Shown: piece by piece, positions 8,336-17,295 of the stretch | Layout of the letters: each line of letters starts with the position of its first letter | Position numbering within the stretch: position 1 is the stretch's first letter | Assembly (NCBI RefSeq): GCF_015694725.1 | Contig: NZ_JADQDQ010000001.1 | Location: 620,001-684,000, forward strand | DNA length: 64,000 nt | Direction of reading: 5' to 3' | DNA from: Hymenobacter jeongseonensis | Lineage (GTDB): Bacteria > Bacteroidota > Bacteroidia > Cytophagales > Hymenobacteraceae | Made by a program: the position numbers and the translations under genes | Notes under the pieces: model-generated | What the model saw: only the letters and a program-made list of their open reading frames with translations | Database searches by the model: none | Told to the model about the DNA's origin: nothing

Positions 8336-9355
8336 ATGCTCGCTTCCCCCCAATCCGCCGCCTTGCCAACTGCTCCTGATGCTGCTGCCGCTACTGACGT
8401 GCTGACCATTGCCCGCCAGGTGCTGCACGCCGAAGCCGCGGCCCTGCACGACGTGGCCAATGCTCTCGCCGCCACGCCCGACTTTGTGAACTGCGTGCAG
8501 GCCATTTTGCAGCTGAAGGGCCGCGTGGTGGTTACGGGCATCGGCAAAAGCGCCCACATTGCGGGCAAAATCGTGGCTACGCTCAACAGCACGGGCACGC
8601 CGGCGCTGTTCATGCACGCCGCCGACGCCATTCACGGCGACTTGGGCATGATTCAGCCCGAGGATTTTGTGGTGGCCATCAGCAAGAGCGGCGACACGCC
8701 CGAAATCAAGGTGTTGGTGCCGTTGCTGCGCCGCAAAGGCGTGCCGCTGGCTGCGCTGGTCAGCAACGCCGATTCGTACTTGGGTCAGCAGGCGACCTAC
8801 ATCCTGCACGCCCCGGTGCAAAAGGAGGCTTGCCCCAACAACTTAGCCCCCACCACTAGCACTACCGCCGCCCTGGCCCTTGGCGATGCCCTGGCCGTGT
8901 GCCTGCTCGAAAGCCGCCAGTTCACCGCCGCCGATTTTGCCCGCTTGCACCCCGGCGGCACGCTCGGCAAGCGCCTCTACCTGAAAGTGGGCGACCTGAG
9001 CCGGCAAAACCAACGCCCCCAAGTGACCGAAGGCGCACCGCTAAAAGAGGTGTTGCTGGAAATTTCGGGCAAGCGCCTCGGCGCTACGGCCGTGCTCGAT
9101 ACGGCTGGCCAACTCGCTGGCATCATCACCGACGGCGACCTGCGCCGCATGCTCGGCAGCTTTTCCGACCTGGAAAAGCTCAACGCGCGCGACATCCTTA
9201 CGCCCCACCCTGCCACCATCGACGTCGAAGATTTTGCTGCCGAGGCATTGGCGCGCATGCAGCAGCGCAACATCACGCAGCTGGTGGTGACGGAAGACGG
9301 GCAGTTTGCCGGCTTCATTCATCTGCATGATTTATTGCGCGAGGGGTTGGTGTAA
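8336..9355 (+). CDS. kdsD: Arabinose-5-phosphate isomerase (KdsD/GutQ family)
   Basis: The enzyme converts ribulose 5-phosphate to arabinose 5-phosphate, the first step towards Kdo for lipopolysaccharide. The 339-residue product has an N-terminal SIS domain at about residues 30-200, with G-I-G-K-S-A-H-I near 71, a later H-G-D-L-G-M-I-Q segment and the sugar-phosphate loop SKSGDTPE. The family signature LHPGGTLGKRL closes that domain. Two CBS domains follow at about 215-339. I chose the ATG at 8336; the upstream GTG at 8312 would add eight residues without homologous character. manC follows 45 bases downstream and is probably co-transcribed. Together they feed nucleotide sugars into the cell envelope. 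Confidence 0.92.
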   Translation: MLASPQSAALPTAPDAAAATDVLTIARQVLHAEAAALHDVANALAATPDFVNCVQAILQLKGRVVVTGIGKSAHIAGKIVATLNSTGTPALFMHAADAIHGDLGMIQPEDFVVAISKSGDTPEIKVLVPLLRRKGVPLAALVSNADSYLGQQATYILHAPVQKEACPNNLAPTTSTTAALALGDALAVCLLESRQFTAADFARLHPGGTLGKRLYLKVGDLSRQNQRPQVTEGAPLKEVLLEISGKRLGATAVLDTAGQLAGIITDGDLRRMLGSFSDLEKLNARDILTPHPATIDVEDFAAEALARMQQRNITQLVVTEDGQFAGFIHLHDLLREGLV

Positions 9356-9400
9356 CGCGTATACTGAAGCCGTCCCTCCTTCTGCTTTACATTTGCTTCG

Positions 9401-10483
9401 ATGAATTCCACGTACCTAATCGTGATGGCCGGCGGCATTGGTAGCCGTTTCTGGCCATTCAGCCGCACACAACACCCCAAGCAATTTCATGACGTTCTGG
9501 GCGTCGGGCGTTCCATGCTTCAGCTTACCGTTGACCGGTTTGCCACGGTTTGTCCGCGGGAAAATATTTTCGTGGTAACGAATCGGGACTACAAGGACCT
9601 GGTGCACGAGCACCTGCCGGAACTGCCCGCCGACCAGATTCTGGGCGAACCCATCGGGCGCAACACGGCGCCGTGCATTGCCTACGCCAGCTACCGCATT
9701 GCCCAACGAGACCCCAAGGCCACCATCATCGTCACGCCCGCCGACCACGCCGTGATGCGCGACGATGAATTCATCCGGCTTATGGGCATTGCCGTGGCGG
9801 CAGCGCGGGCCAACGATGTGCTCATTACCCTTGGTATTCAGCCCTCCCGGCCCGACACGGGCTACGGCTACATCCAGTACATGGACGAGCAGTCCCTGCC
9901 CGGTGGGCAACTCCATAAAGTCAAGACCTTCACCGAGAAGCCCAATCTGGAGTTGGCCCGCATGTTTGTCGACAGCGGGGATTTTCTCTGGAATTCGGGG
10001 CTGTTTGTGTGGCGGGTTGATGTTATTCTGGCCGCTTTTCATCATTACCTGAGCGACATCGCCGAAGTCTTTGAGGAAGGCAGTGAGATGCTGGGCACGG
10101 CGCAAGAAGAAGAGTTCATCAGACGCGCGTATTCCCGCTGCCGCAACATCAGCATCGACTACGGGGTGATGGAAAAAGCCGACAACGTGTACGTCCTGCC
10201 CGCTGATTTTGGGTGGAGCGACGTGGGCACTTGGGATTCCCTGCACCGCATCGGGCGGCACGACGAGAACGACAACGTGGTGAGCGGCGACGTGCTGCTC
10301 TACGACACCACCGGCTGCGTCATTAAAACGCCGCCCGAGCGCTTGGTTGTCGTGCAAGGCCTAGAAGACTACATCGTGGCCGAGTACGACAACGTGCTGC
10401 TGATTTGCAAGCGCAGCGAAGAGCAGCGCGTAAAGGACTTTGTGGCCGACGTGAAGGCCAAAAAGGGCAACGGGTACAATTAG
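9401..10483 (+). CDS. manC: Mannose-1-phosphate guanylyltransferase
   Basis: This 360-residue cytoplasmic nucleotidyltransferase should make GDP-mannose from mannose 1-phosphate and GTP. The activating loop appears as MAGGIGSRFWPFSR with PKQF shortly after. Further family motifs are the R-N-T-A-P-C segment near residue 88, T-P-A-D-H-A-V at about 112, and F-T-E-K-P-N near 180. The protein lacks the C-terminal isomerase domain of two-domain ManC enzymes, as is common in Bacteroidota. It follows kdsD closely, and a TACATTTG sequence in the gap may be a weak extra promoter. GDP-mannose could also feed the glycosylation pathway suggested by the DUF2723 gene nearby. Confidence 0.92.
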   Translation: MNSTYLIVMAGGIGSRFWPFSRTQHPKQFHDVLGVGRSMLQLTVDRFATVCPRENIFVVTNRDYKDLVHEHLPELPADQILGEPIGRNTAPCIAYASYRIAQRDPKATIIVTPADHAVMRDDEFIRLMGIAVAAARANDVLITLGIQPSRPDTGYGYIQYMDEQSLPGGQLHKVKTFTEKPNLELARMFVDSGDFLWNSGLFVWRVDVILAAFHHYLSDIAEVFEEGSEMLGTAQEEEFIRRAYSRCRNISIDYGVMEKADNVYVLPADFGWSDVGTWDSLHRIGRHDENDNVVSGDVLLYDTTGCVIKTPPERLVVVQGLEDYIVAEYDNVLLICKRSEEQRVKDFVADVKAKKGNGYN

Positions 10484-10518
10484 GGCAGAAACCAACTCCC
10501 CTCAGATGGGGAGGGGAC

Positions 10519-10538
10519 GTTTTCGCGGTAGCGAAAAC
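10519..10538. repeat. Small perfect hairpin in a repeat-like intergenic stretch
   Basis: GTTTTCGC and GCGAAAAC (10519-10526 and 10531-10538) enclose GGTA. Short GC-rich palindromes made of CCCCTC and GAGGGG lie on both sides, at about 10497-10516 and 10683-10705. The stretch resembles a decayed intergenic repeat, but only one copy is in the window. Confidence 0.4.
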
Positions 10539-10580
10539 TGGGGTGGTTGACTTCGTTGAACGACACCGGAACAATAAAAT

Positions 10581-10628
10581 AAAACGACCTATTGGCAGAG
10601 CTTCTCAAGCTTTCCCAATAGGTCGTTT
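10581..10628. terminator. Bidirectional terminator between manC and rlmB
   Basis: Perfect 15-base arms (10581-10595 and 10614-10628, AAAACGACCTATTGG and its complement) end in T runs on both strands. The two genes converge here, so one hairpin can serve both. Confidence 0.8.
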
Positions 10629-10714
10629 TTAGGTTGCTAACGGCGCAACTGCCCAACTACCAGCTAAGCCTGCGGCTTGGCATCCCCTCCTTACCAAGGA
10701 GGGGAGCTGTTGTT

Positions 10715-11767
10715 CTACGAAGCCTGCACTCGCTGCCGCGCCACTTCAAACAGCATGATGCCGGCGGCCACGCTCACGTTCAGCGACTGAATCTGGCCGG
10801 CCATGGGCACCTTCAGCTTCACGTCGGCCAGGCGCAGCAATTCCGGCGAAATGCCGTCTTCTTCCGAGCCCATGAGCACGGCCACGGGGCCAGTGAAATC
10901 AATTTCCGCTGCCCCAACGGCATCGTCGGCTTTCTCGGTACAGGCCACAATGGTCACGCCCGACTGCTGGAGAAAGCGAATGCTTTCCTGCAAATTATTC
11001 TCGCGGCAAACCGGCAGAATGTTCAAGGCGCCGGCCGAAGTTTTCAGGGCATCGCCGTTGATTTGGGCGGCACCGCGGCCGGGCACCACAATGGCTTGCA
11101 CGCCCAGGCACTCGGCGGTACGGGCAATGGCGCCGAAGTTTCGCACGTCCGTAATCCGGTCGAGCAGCAGCAGAAACGGCACTTTGCCTTCTTCAAACAA
11201 GCCCGTTACGATGTTTTCGAGCGGCGCGTAGTCAATCGGCGACACGAAGGCCACAGCACCCTGGTGGTTCTTCCGGGTGAGGCCGTCGAGCTTTTCGCCG
11301 GGCACCAGCTGCACCGGAATACCGACCGCCCGGGCAGCCGTCGAAATATCCGAAACCAGGCTGTTTTTGGTGCCGCGCAGCAGGAATATTTTCTCCAAGG
11401 TGCGGCCCGCGCTCAGCGCTTCCAGAATGGGGCGCAGGCCGAAGAGCATGTCGATGCTGCGGTCGGCGGCGGGGCGGTTTTCGTAGCGGGGCCGGTCGTC
11501 CGAACCACCGCTGCTGCGCTCGCGGAAGGGCGGGCGCGATTCGCCACGGTCCGAGCGGCCGGTGCGGTCGCCGGCGGCTTCGTCGCGGTTGTCGCTGCCG
11601 CCGCGGCCTTTGGGGCGGGCGGGGCGGTCGTCGAACTCGCTGCCGCCGCGGTCGGGGCGGAACTGCTTGGGGGTGACGGGGCGGTTGGCGCCGTCGTAGA
11701 AGCGGCGGCCGGCTACCGGGCGCGCGGGACGTTCGGGCCGGTCAGGGCGGTCGGTGGGGTTCTCCAT
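10715..11767 (-). CDS. rlmB: 23S rRNA (guanosine-2'-O)-methyltransferase RlmB, long N-terminal extension
   Basis: This SPOUT enzyme methylates the 2'-oxygen of a conserved guanosine in 23S rRNA. In the 350-residue product the catalytic part begins near residue 105. The three TrmH-family motifs are clear: NFGAIARTA at 210-218, GSEEDGI at 300-306 and QSLNVSVAAG at 327-336. The first 104 residues are an Arg/Asp/Gly/Pro-rich, probably disordered extension not needed for the fold; it may bind RNA. The coding start lies 55 bases inside the end of the upstream GWxTD gene, which suggests translational coupling. The start is placed at 11767 (MENPTDRPD), the only ATG in the region. A shorter protein from an internal start cannot be excluded. 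Confidence 0.9.
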   Translation of the reverse strand: MENPTDRPDRPERPARPVAGRRFYDGANRPVTPKQFRPDRGGSEFDDRPARPKGRGGSDNRDEAAGDRTGRSDRGESRPPFRERSSGGSDDRPRYENRPAADRSIDMLFGLRPILEALSAGRTLEKIFLLRGTKNSLVSDISTAARAVGIPVQLVPGEKLDGLTRKNHQGAVAFVSPIDYAPLENIVTGLFEEGKVPFLLLLDRITDVRNFGAIARTAECLGVQAIVVPGRGAAQINGDALKTSAGALNILPVCRENNLQESIRFLQQSGVTIVACTEKADDAVGAAEIDFTGPVAVLMGSEEDGISPELLRLADVKLKVPMAGQIQSLNVSVAAGIMLFEVARQRVQAS

Positions 11768-13017
11768 TTTTCAACGGCGGCATACCAGAGCAATTCGTAC
11801 TCGGGTCGGCGCACCAATTCGTAGTAATCAGGTGCAAAGGTACTCGGCCGCGGGCGGAAGGTGTAGGTAACGGGTCCGCCGTTCACTCCGCCTTCGGAAT
11901 AAAACCACCGCTCCTCGCCATTATACAGCCGCCGCACGCTGGGCGGCGGGCCCAGCACCACGTACAGCAAGCCGCGGTCGGTGAGCCAGCCGGCCTTGTG
12001 GGCGGCAAAAAGGTGGTTGGCCGCCGTCACCCGCCCGTAATAGCGCCGAATCAGGTCCTTGCCGAGGGTTTGGTTGCCCTGCGCAATGTCGAGCCAGAAT
12101 CTATCTACGGCGCGCTTGGGGTCGGGCGCATCGGTGAGGTGCTGGCGTTCCTGGCTGGTGGTGAGGTAGCGCAGCGGCTCAATCAGCTCGGCGGCGGTGG
12201 TAAGGGCGGGGTAATTGTTCTCGGCCACCAGCACGGCCAGGGTGCGGGGCGCCACACCACCCGCACCGCCCACGCGCAACGCATACAGGCCTGCATCAGC
12301 AAAACGAAACGCCTCGCCAGGCCGCGTGGTGGCCGAATCCAGAACGGGCAGCACTTTAGGCCCGGCGGGCAGGGCCGCCCGGTTGGTCATGGGCGGCAGG
12401 GCGGCAAGCGGATTCACGGCGTAGCGCGTCCAGCGCACCGGTTGGTAAAGGCCGTAGCTGTCCACCCCAAAGGGTTCGCCAGCCCGCACATAGCGCCGCA
12501 GCAGCGGCAGTCCCACCGAATCGGTGAGCACAAACGAGCGGGCCAGGTGGGCGGGCGTCAGGCGCAGCCAGGCCGTAGTCTTGAGCTCCTGGTAGTCGTC
12601 TTTAGCATCCGGGGTGCCGGTGTGGAGCTGGAGCACCGTGCCCGCCGGCACCCGCGCCGCCGCTAGGCAAAAACTCAGGCGCCGGCTACCGTCTGCTTCG
12701 GGGCGCGGCTGCTGGCGGCGGCGCGGAATGCTGTCCTGCCAGAGCGGTTGCTTGGCTTCGTAGCTGGGCCACGCCGTGATGTGAAGCGAATAACCGGGGC
12801 CGAGGCGGGCCGGCGCGGGCAGCCGCAAATACAGGCGCAGGCTGTCGCCCTCGCGGCGGGTGTCTACTTCCAGGCGTGCTCCGGGCCGGTACAGGCCGGC
12901 AAAGTCGGGGCGCGGGACCAGGGGTGCGCGGCCTGCTCCTTTGAAGCCAAAGCCGCCCGAAGCCACCAACAGCAGCCAAACGCTGCTCAACACGCCCCAA
13001 TTGGCTAAGCGTCTCAT
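11713..13017 (-). CDS. GWxTD domain-containing protein
   Basis: From the ATG at 13017 the product has 434 residues, with a hydrophobic N-terminal segment (residues 7-24) that should export or anchor it. The C-terminal third carries the family signature as A-G-W-L-T-D-R-G, preceded by a V-D-R-F-W-L-D-I-A segment and followed by L-L-Y-V-V-L-G-P-P-P. The GWxTD domain is found in Bacteroidota and Acidobacteriota and has no established function. The first 300 residues look like beta-sandwich modules. The frame stays open to 13071, but the first Met with a signal-like sequence is the one chosen. The gene overlaps rlmB on the same strand by 55 bases. Confidence 0.85.
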   Translation of the reverse strand: MRRLANWGVLSSVWLLLVASGGFGFKGAGRAPLVPRPDFAGLYRPGARLEVDTRREGDSLRLYLRLPAPARLGPGYSLHITAWPSYEAKQPLWQDSIPRRRQQPRPEADGSRRLSFCLAAARVPAGTVLQLHTGTPDAKDDYQELKTTAWLRLTPAHLARSFVLTDSVGLPLLRRYVRAGEPFGVDSYGLYQPVRWTRYAVNPLAALPPMTNRAALPAGPKVLPVLDSATTRPGEAFRFADAGLYALRVGGAGGVAPRTLAVLVAENNYPALTTAAELIEPLRYLTTSQERQHLTDAPDPKRAVDRFWLDIAQGNQTLGKDLIRRYYGRVTAANHLFAAHKAGWLTDRGLLYVVLGPPPSVRRLYNGEERWFYSEGGVNGGPVTYTFRPRPSTFAPDYYELVRRPEYELLWYAAVEKWRTPPTALTGPNVPRAR

Positions 13018-13222
13018 TGCTTGAATCGTTTTTGAGGGTGACGTCTTCTTTCCAACAGAAGCCTGGTACATGTACGTAAATCAGGCTGTCGGCAAGTAAA
13101 GCAGCTGTTGGTTTTATCGATTCCGGGCACGCTGCTTTCACCGAACGCCATTTGGGTGAGCGTAGTCTGAATTTTGTGGCTGAAAACGGAAGGTGGAGTT
13201 ATCGTCATCGGTTTTAACAAGT

Positions 13223-13256
13223 AAAAAGGCCGGCCCACACTGCGGACCGGCCTTTT
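13223..13256 (-). terminator. Intrinsic terminator of the DUF2723 gene
   Basis: AAAAGGCCGG and its complement form the stem around a GC-rich loop, with T runs on both strands. It lies about 20 bases past the DUF2723 stop on the minus strand. Confidence 0.75.
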
Positions 13257-13277
13257 CACTTGTCAATAACGGCCAAT

Positions 13278-16200
13278 TTACCGCGGATAAAACTGCTCCA
13301 TCAGGCTGCGGGCTTTGGTGCCGCGGGCCTGGTCGCCGCTGCGCTCGGCCGCCTGATACACGCTTTGCAGGCCCAGCAAGTAGCCCCGCTGGTCGTCTTC
13401 GAACAGGCTGGCATCGGGCTTGGTGGCGTAGTACGACAGCATCTGCTCCGAGCGGCGCGTCATGGTGTCGAGAATGTGGTCGGCCTTTTTCTTCTCGCCG
13501 CCGGCTACCAGGGCCGGCACCAGCTGCGGCGAGTAGTAGTCATAAGGGACGGTGTTGTCGGGCATCAGCTCCAGGCACTTGGTGGCGACTTCCCGGGCCT
13601 TGGCCACGTTGCCGTCGGCGAGGTAAGCTGACGCCAGGCGGGCAAACTTGTCGCGGTAGTTGGCCGGGAAGCGCAGGTGGTTTTCGTCGTAGAAAATGGT
13701 GGGGTCCTGCAGGCCGCGGTAGCTGAAGTCTTTCAGTAAGTGCTGGTACGTGATGTCGCGCTCCACGTATCCTTCTTCGCCGCTGCGCGGGTCGTAGTTC
13801 GGGTCCTTCAGCGGCAGCAGGCGGTAGGCCATGCCTTCCATTTGAAAGTAAGGCTGCAGGTTCATGTAGTCGCTCGGGGCCACGGTGCTGCTGAAGTAGA
13901 TGGGCCGCTCCCAGTTGTTGGTGGCAATCATGTCGAGAATCACCAGGTTTTTCTTCTCGATGGCGCGCTTGCCCATGCTCCATTCCATGCGCGAAACGAG
14001 CTGCTTCTCCCGCCCTTTGGGGATGATGCCCAGCTTCTGCACCGCTGCCGTATCGATGGGCAGGTAGAAATTGGGCGTGGGGAACGACATCATGCCCGGG
14101 CCACCTTCTTGGTACTGCACTTGCAGCAGCGGGTTGTTGTCGGCCACCAGTTGCAGGAATTCCTTCAGGTTCACGCTGGGCACCGACGGATTGGCGGCGA
14201 AGGGCAGCATGTCGTTGGTGCCCTGCGCGTAGCGGTCGGCGCCCATGCTGATGGGGAACGGCGCCGACTTGTAGGAGCGGCGCTTCATCTGAGCAATGTA
14301 CCAATCGGTGTTCAGGTAGCTAAGCACGGCCACGCGCACATCGGTGCGCACACCTTCCACTTCCTGTGCGTACCAGAGCGGGAAGGTGTCGTTGTCGCCG
14401 TTGGTGAACAGAATGGCATTCGGCGCGCAGCTGTTGAGCAGGTTTTTGGCCGAGTCCACCGAGTTGTAGCGGTCCGAACGGTTGTGGTCGTCCCAGCCCT
14501 GGGCCACCATGATGCCGGGGATGAGCAGGCCGGCAGCCAGGGCTAGGCCGGCGCGTAGGCCGTCATTCTTTACCACCTTGCCAAATAGCTCGGCCAGCCC
14601 CAATACTCCGAGGCCTATCCAAATAGCAAAGGCAAACGTGGCGCCGGTGAAGGTGTAGTCCCGCTCGCGCGGCTCGCGCGGCGGCTGGTTGAGGTAGAAC
14701 ACAATGGCCAAGCCCGTCATCAGAAACAGCAGGCCCGTTACCCAGGCGTCTTTGCTGTTGCGGCGGCTCTGGAAAAACAAGCCAATCAGACCCAGGATGA
14801 GGGGCAGGGCCAGGAAGTTGTTATGCGCCGGACTCTCGCCGATGCGGGGCGGCAACGCACTCGCGCCGGGGCTAAACGGTGTAACCACGCCTGCCTGCTG
14901 AATGTCGGATTCGCGCCCCACGTAGTTCCACATAAAGTAGCGCCAGAACATGTGGCCCATCTGGTAGCGGAGCATGAAGCCCAGGTTTTGGCCCATCGTG
15001 GGCTTCACGCCGTCCTGAATGTCCACCCATTTCTTGTAATTGGCAATCTGGTCGGGCTCGTAGTTGTAGAGGCGCGGGAGCAGCATTTTGTCGCCCTCGG
15101 GGTAGCCGGCTTCCTGCTGGCGGGGCAGTATTTCCTTGTAGGTGCCGGTTTGCGGGTCGCGGGCGTAGCGGGGGGCGCCTTCCTCGTAGTGGTCGGGTTG
15201 CGAAAATAGGTGCGGGCCGTAGAGCAGGGGCCGCGAGCCGTACTGCTCGCGCTTGAGGTAGCTCACGAACGAGAGCACATCCTCAGGCGCGTTTTCGTTG
15301 ATGGTTGGCTTGAACGAGCTGCGAATCGGCACGATGAGGTAGCTCGAGTACCCAATCAGGATGAACACGAAGCACAGCATGGCCGTGTTCAGCAGCTGGC
15401 TGCGGCGCTGAAACGACTGCCGGAAACCGAAATAAATCAAGCCGATGAACAGCGCCAGGAAGATTATCAGGCCGGAGTTGAAGGGCAGCCCAATGGTATT
15501 CACGAAGAATACCTCAAAGTTGCCGGCCAGCGTGGGCAGGCCGGGAATGATGCCGACCATGATGGAGCCCACGATTATCATGCTCACCACCATCACGATG
15601 ATGGCGCCTTTGGTGGTGGGGTTGGCGGTGCGGCGGTAGTAGTAGATGAAGCCCAACGCGGGGAGGGTGAGCAGGTTCAGCAAGTGAACGCCGATGCTCA
15701 GGCCAATAACGTAGGCAATGAGGATGAGCCACTTGTCGGAGTCGGGCTCGTGGGCCCGGGCTTCCCATTTCAGCATTATCCAAACCACAGCGGCCGTGCA
15801 CAGCGCCGACATGGCGTATACCTCGCCCTCCACGGCGTTGAACCAGAACGAATCGGAAAAGGCAAAGGCCAGCGCGCCCACTGCGCCCGCACTCAGAATG
15901 AGAAAGGATTGCGCGCTTGTGGGCTCAATGGACTCGGCGGCTACGGCGTTGGCCACCGCATCGTGGCGCAGCACCAGCTTGCGGGCCATGCGGGTGATAA
16001 TCCAAAACAGAAACAGCACCGTGAACGCGCTGCTCAAGCCCGATAATGCGTTGATGAGTACCGCCACTTTGGTCACGTCGCCAAACGCAAACAGCGACAT
16101 CAGACGGCCCAGCAGCAGGAAGGTGGGCGCCCCGGGCGGGTGCGGCACCAGCAGCTTGTAGGAGCAGGCAATGAACTCGCCGCAGTCCCAGAACGAAGCC

Positions 16201-16289
16201 GTGGGCTCCAGGGTGAGCAGGTAGGTGACGGCAGCAATGGCAAAAACGAGCCAGCCAACGAGGTTATTCAGGCTTTTGAAGGAACGCAT
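13278..16289 (-). CDS. DUF2723 membrane protein, putative protein O-mannosyltransferase
   Basis: The 1003-residue product starts MRSFKSLNNLVGW and has about ten to twelve membrane helices in its first 620 residues, then a long soluble part of roughly 380 residues with TPR-like helices. The family hallmark is near the N-terminus: L-E-P-T-A-S-F-W-D-C-G-E-F-I, then H-P-P-G-A-P. The acidic residue in the first loop and the general plan match the GT-C glycosyltransferases. The human DUF2723 protein TMEM260 has been reported as a protein O-mannosyltransferase, so an O-glycosylation role at the inner membrane is a fair inference, not proof. The frame continues to 16322, but 16289 is the natural start. 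manC, about 3 kb away, could supply the mannose donor. Confidence 0.85.
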   Translation of the reverse strand: MRSFKSLNNLVGWLVFAIAAVTYLLTLEPTASFWDCGEFIACSYKLLVPHPPGAPTFLLLGRLMSLFAFGDVTKVAVLINALSGLSSAFTVLFLFWIITRMARKLVLRHDAVANAVAAESIEPTSAQSFLILSAGAVGALAFAFSDSFWFNAVEGEVYAMSALCTAAVVWIMLKWEARAHEPDSDKWLILIAYVIGLSIGVHLLNLLTLPALGFIYYYRRTANPTTKGAIIVMVVSMIIVGSIMVGIIPGLPTLAGNFEVFFVNTIGLPFNSGLIIFLALFIGLIYFGFRQSFQRRSQLLNTAMLCFVFILIGYSSYLIVPIRSSFKPTINENAPEDVLSFVSYLKREQYGSRPLLYGPHLFSQPDHYEEGAPRYARDPQTGTYKEILPRQQEAGYPEGDKMLLPRLYNYEPDQIANYKKWVDIQDGVKPTMGQNLGFMLRYQMGHMFWRYFMWNYVGRESDIQQAGVVTPFSPGASALPPRIGESPAHNNFLALPLILGLIGLFFQSRRNSKDAWVTGLLFLMTGLAIVFYLNQPPREPRERDYTFTGATFAFAIWIGLGVLGLAELFGKVVKNDGLRAGLALAAGLLIPGIMVAQGWDDHNRSDRYNSVDSAKNLLNSCAPNAILFTNGDNDTFPLWYAQEVEGVRTDVRVAVLSYLNTDWYIAQMKRRSYKSAPFPISMGADRYAQGTNDMLPFAANPSVPSVNLKEFLQLVADNNPLLQVQYQEGGPGMMSFPTPNFYLPIDTAAVQKLGIIPKGREKQLVSRMEWSMGKRAIEKKNLVILDMIATNNWERPIYFSSTVAPSDYMNLQPYFQMEGMAYRLLPLKDPNYDPRSGEEGYVERDITYQHLLKDFSYRGLQDPTIFYDENHLRFPANYRDKFARLASAYLADGNVAKAREVATKCLELMPDNTVPYDYYSPQLVPALVAGGEKKKADHILDTMTRRSEQMLSYYATKPDASLFEDDQRGYLLGLQSVYQAAERSGDQARGTKARSLMEQFYPR

Positions 16290-16372
16290 AGAATCGAGAA
16301 GAGCGCAGGCCCCAGTGGCCAACGCAGCAGGCAGAGGGTCAGGAAACGAAAGGTAGGAAAGCGGTTAAAGGT

Positions 16373-16397
16373 CAAAAGTAGGCATTGCAACGTTGCA
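16373..16397 (-). promoter_or_regulatory. Possible promoter and palindromic operator of the DUF2723 gene
   Basis: On the minus strand TACTTTTG (16380-16373) matches the -7 element. A perfect 12-base palindrome, TGCAACGTTGCA, occupies 16386-16397 where RNA polymerase would bind. No TTG sits at the ideal -33 spacing. The operator idea is inference from position and symmetry. Confidence 0.4.
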
Positions 16398-16511
16398 GTC
16401 GCATCAAGTTCTGGCCGTAGGACAGTGGCAAATTCCTGCCGGCGCTTAGGTCGGCTGGTTGCAATCCCACCCTGGAGCCAGAAATGCCCCATCTGGTATG
16501 GCCCACAAACA

Positions 16512-16538
16512 CGAAAAGCAGCTAAAAGCTGCTTTTCG
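16512..16538 (-). terminator. Hairpin downstream of the small T9SS gene
   Basis: Perfect 12-base arms CGAAAAGCAGCT and complement enclose a 3-base loop. It follows the T9SS gene by about 25 bases on the minus strand, with a moderately T-rich 3' side. Confidence 0.6.
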
Positions 16539-16562
16539 ATTCGCAAATCAGAAAATTCCGGG

Positions 16563-17024
16563 TTAGTCCTGCAGCACGAGGCGCTTCGTGGCCACCACCT
16601 TGCCGTCGGCCAGCAGGCTGTAGAAGTACATGCCCGCGCGCAGGTCGCTTATGTCCACCGGCAGGCCGGCACTGGTCAGCTCTGGCTTCAGGGCAATAAT
16701 GCGCAACTCTTGGCCGATGATGTTGCTCAGGCGCAGCTTGTAGTCAATGCCCGACTTTTGAGTCAGCTGCACGGTTATCTGGCCGCGGCTGGGGTTGGGG
16801 TAAACATTCAGTTCACTGGTCAGGGCGGAGTGAGTAGCCGCCGAGACTGTAGGTTGGCCGACGTCCTGCCACCCTGCGTTCTGTTGGATGCCGGAATGAG
16901 CCGTCACCGCCATGGGCGCGTAAAAATTCTTGCCCATGGCCACATGTACAATGTTGGCAAGCACAGGTGCCAGGGGCATAATCAGCACCGTCAGCAGGAC
17001 GGTGCAGCGAGTAAAGAGTTTCAT
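16563..17024 (-). CDS. Small secreted protein with T9SS type A sorting domain
   Basis: The 153-residue product has a signal peptide (MKLFTRCTVLLTVLIMPLAP), a short unstructured middle, and a C-terminal T9SS sorting domain at about residues 70-153. The domain shows the usual L-N-V-Y-P-N-P-S-R-G opening, a central I-I-G-Q-E segment and the late L-R-A-G-M-Y-F-Y strand, ending K-R-L-V-L-Q-D. Such a domain directs export by the Por/type IX machinery and is normally cut off or used to attach a cargo. Here almost no cargo is present: only about 40 residues lie between the signal peptide and the sorting domain. The gene is flanked by birA and DUF2723 on the same strand but with large gaps. Confidence 0.85.
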   Translation of the reverse strand: MKLFTRCTVLLTVLIMPLAPVLANIVHVAMGKNFYAPMAVTAHSGIQQNAGWQDVGQPTVSAATHSALTSELNVYPNPSRGQITVQLTQKSGIDYKLRLSNIIGQELRIIALKPELTSAGLPVDISDLRAGMYFYSLLADGKVVATKRLVLQD

Positions 17025-17295
17025 GATAAAAGATGCAGAAAAAGCAGAGGGAAGAAAAAGCGCCGTTGGTCTGGCCGGTAGAAGACAAGCACCGTGCCGA
17101 GTTGGCTAGGGTATTGGGCCTCACCGACGTAGTGCGAGGAGTTCCGAATTCATAGACCAATGAAACTGCGGAAAGTTGTTTGTAATCAACAAAAACAACT
17201 CGGCAGTCGTGCCCATCAGGTCAGCGGACTTTTGAAAAATTTTACTTGAAAATTTCGGGTTCCCACTCCTGATGCCAAAATGGCCGCAAAGGTTG

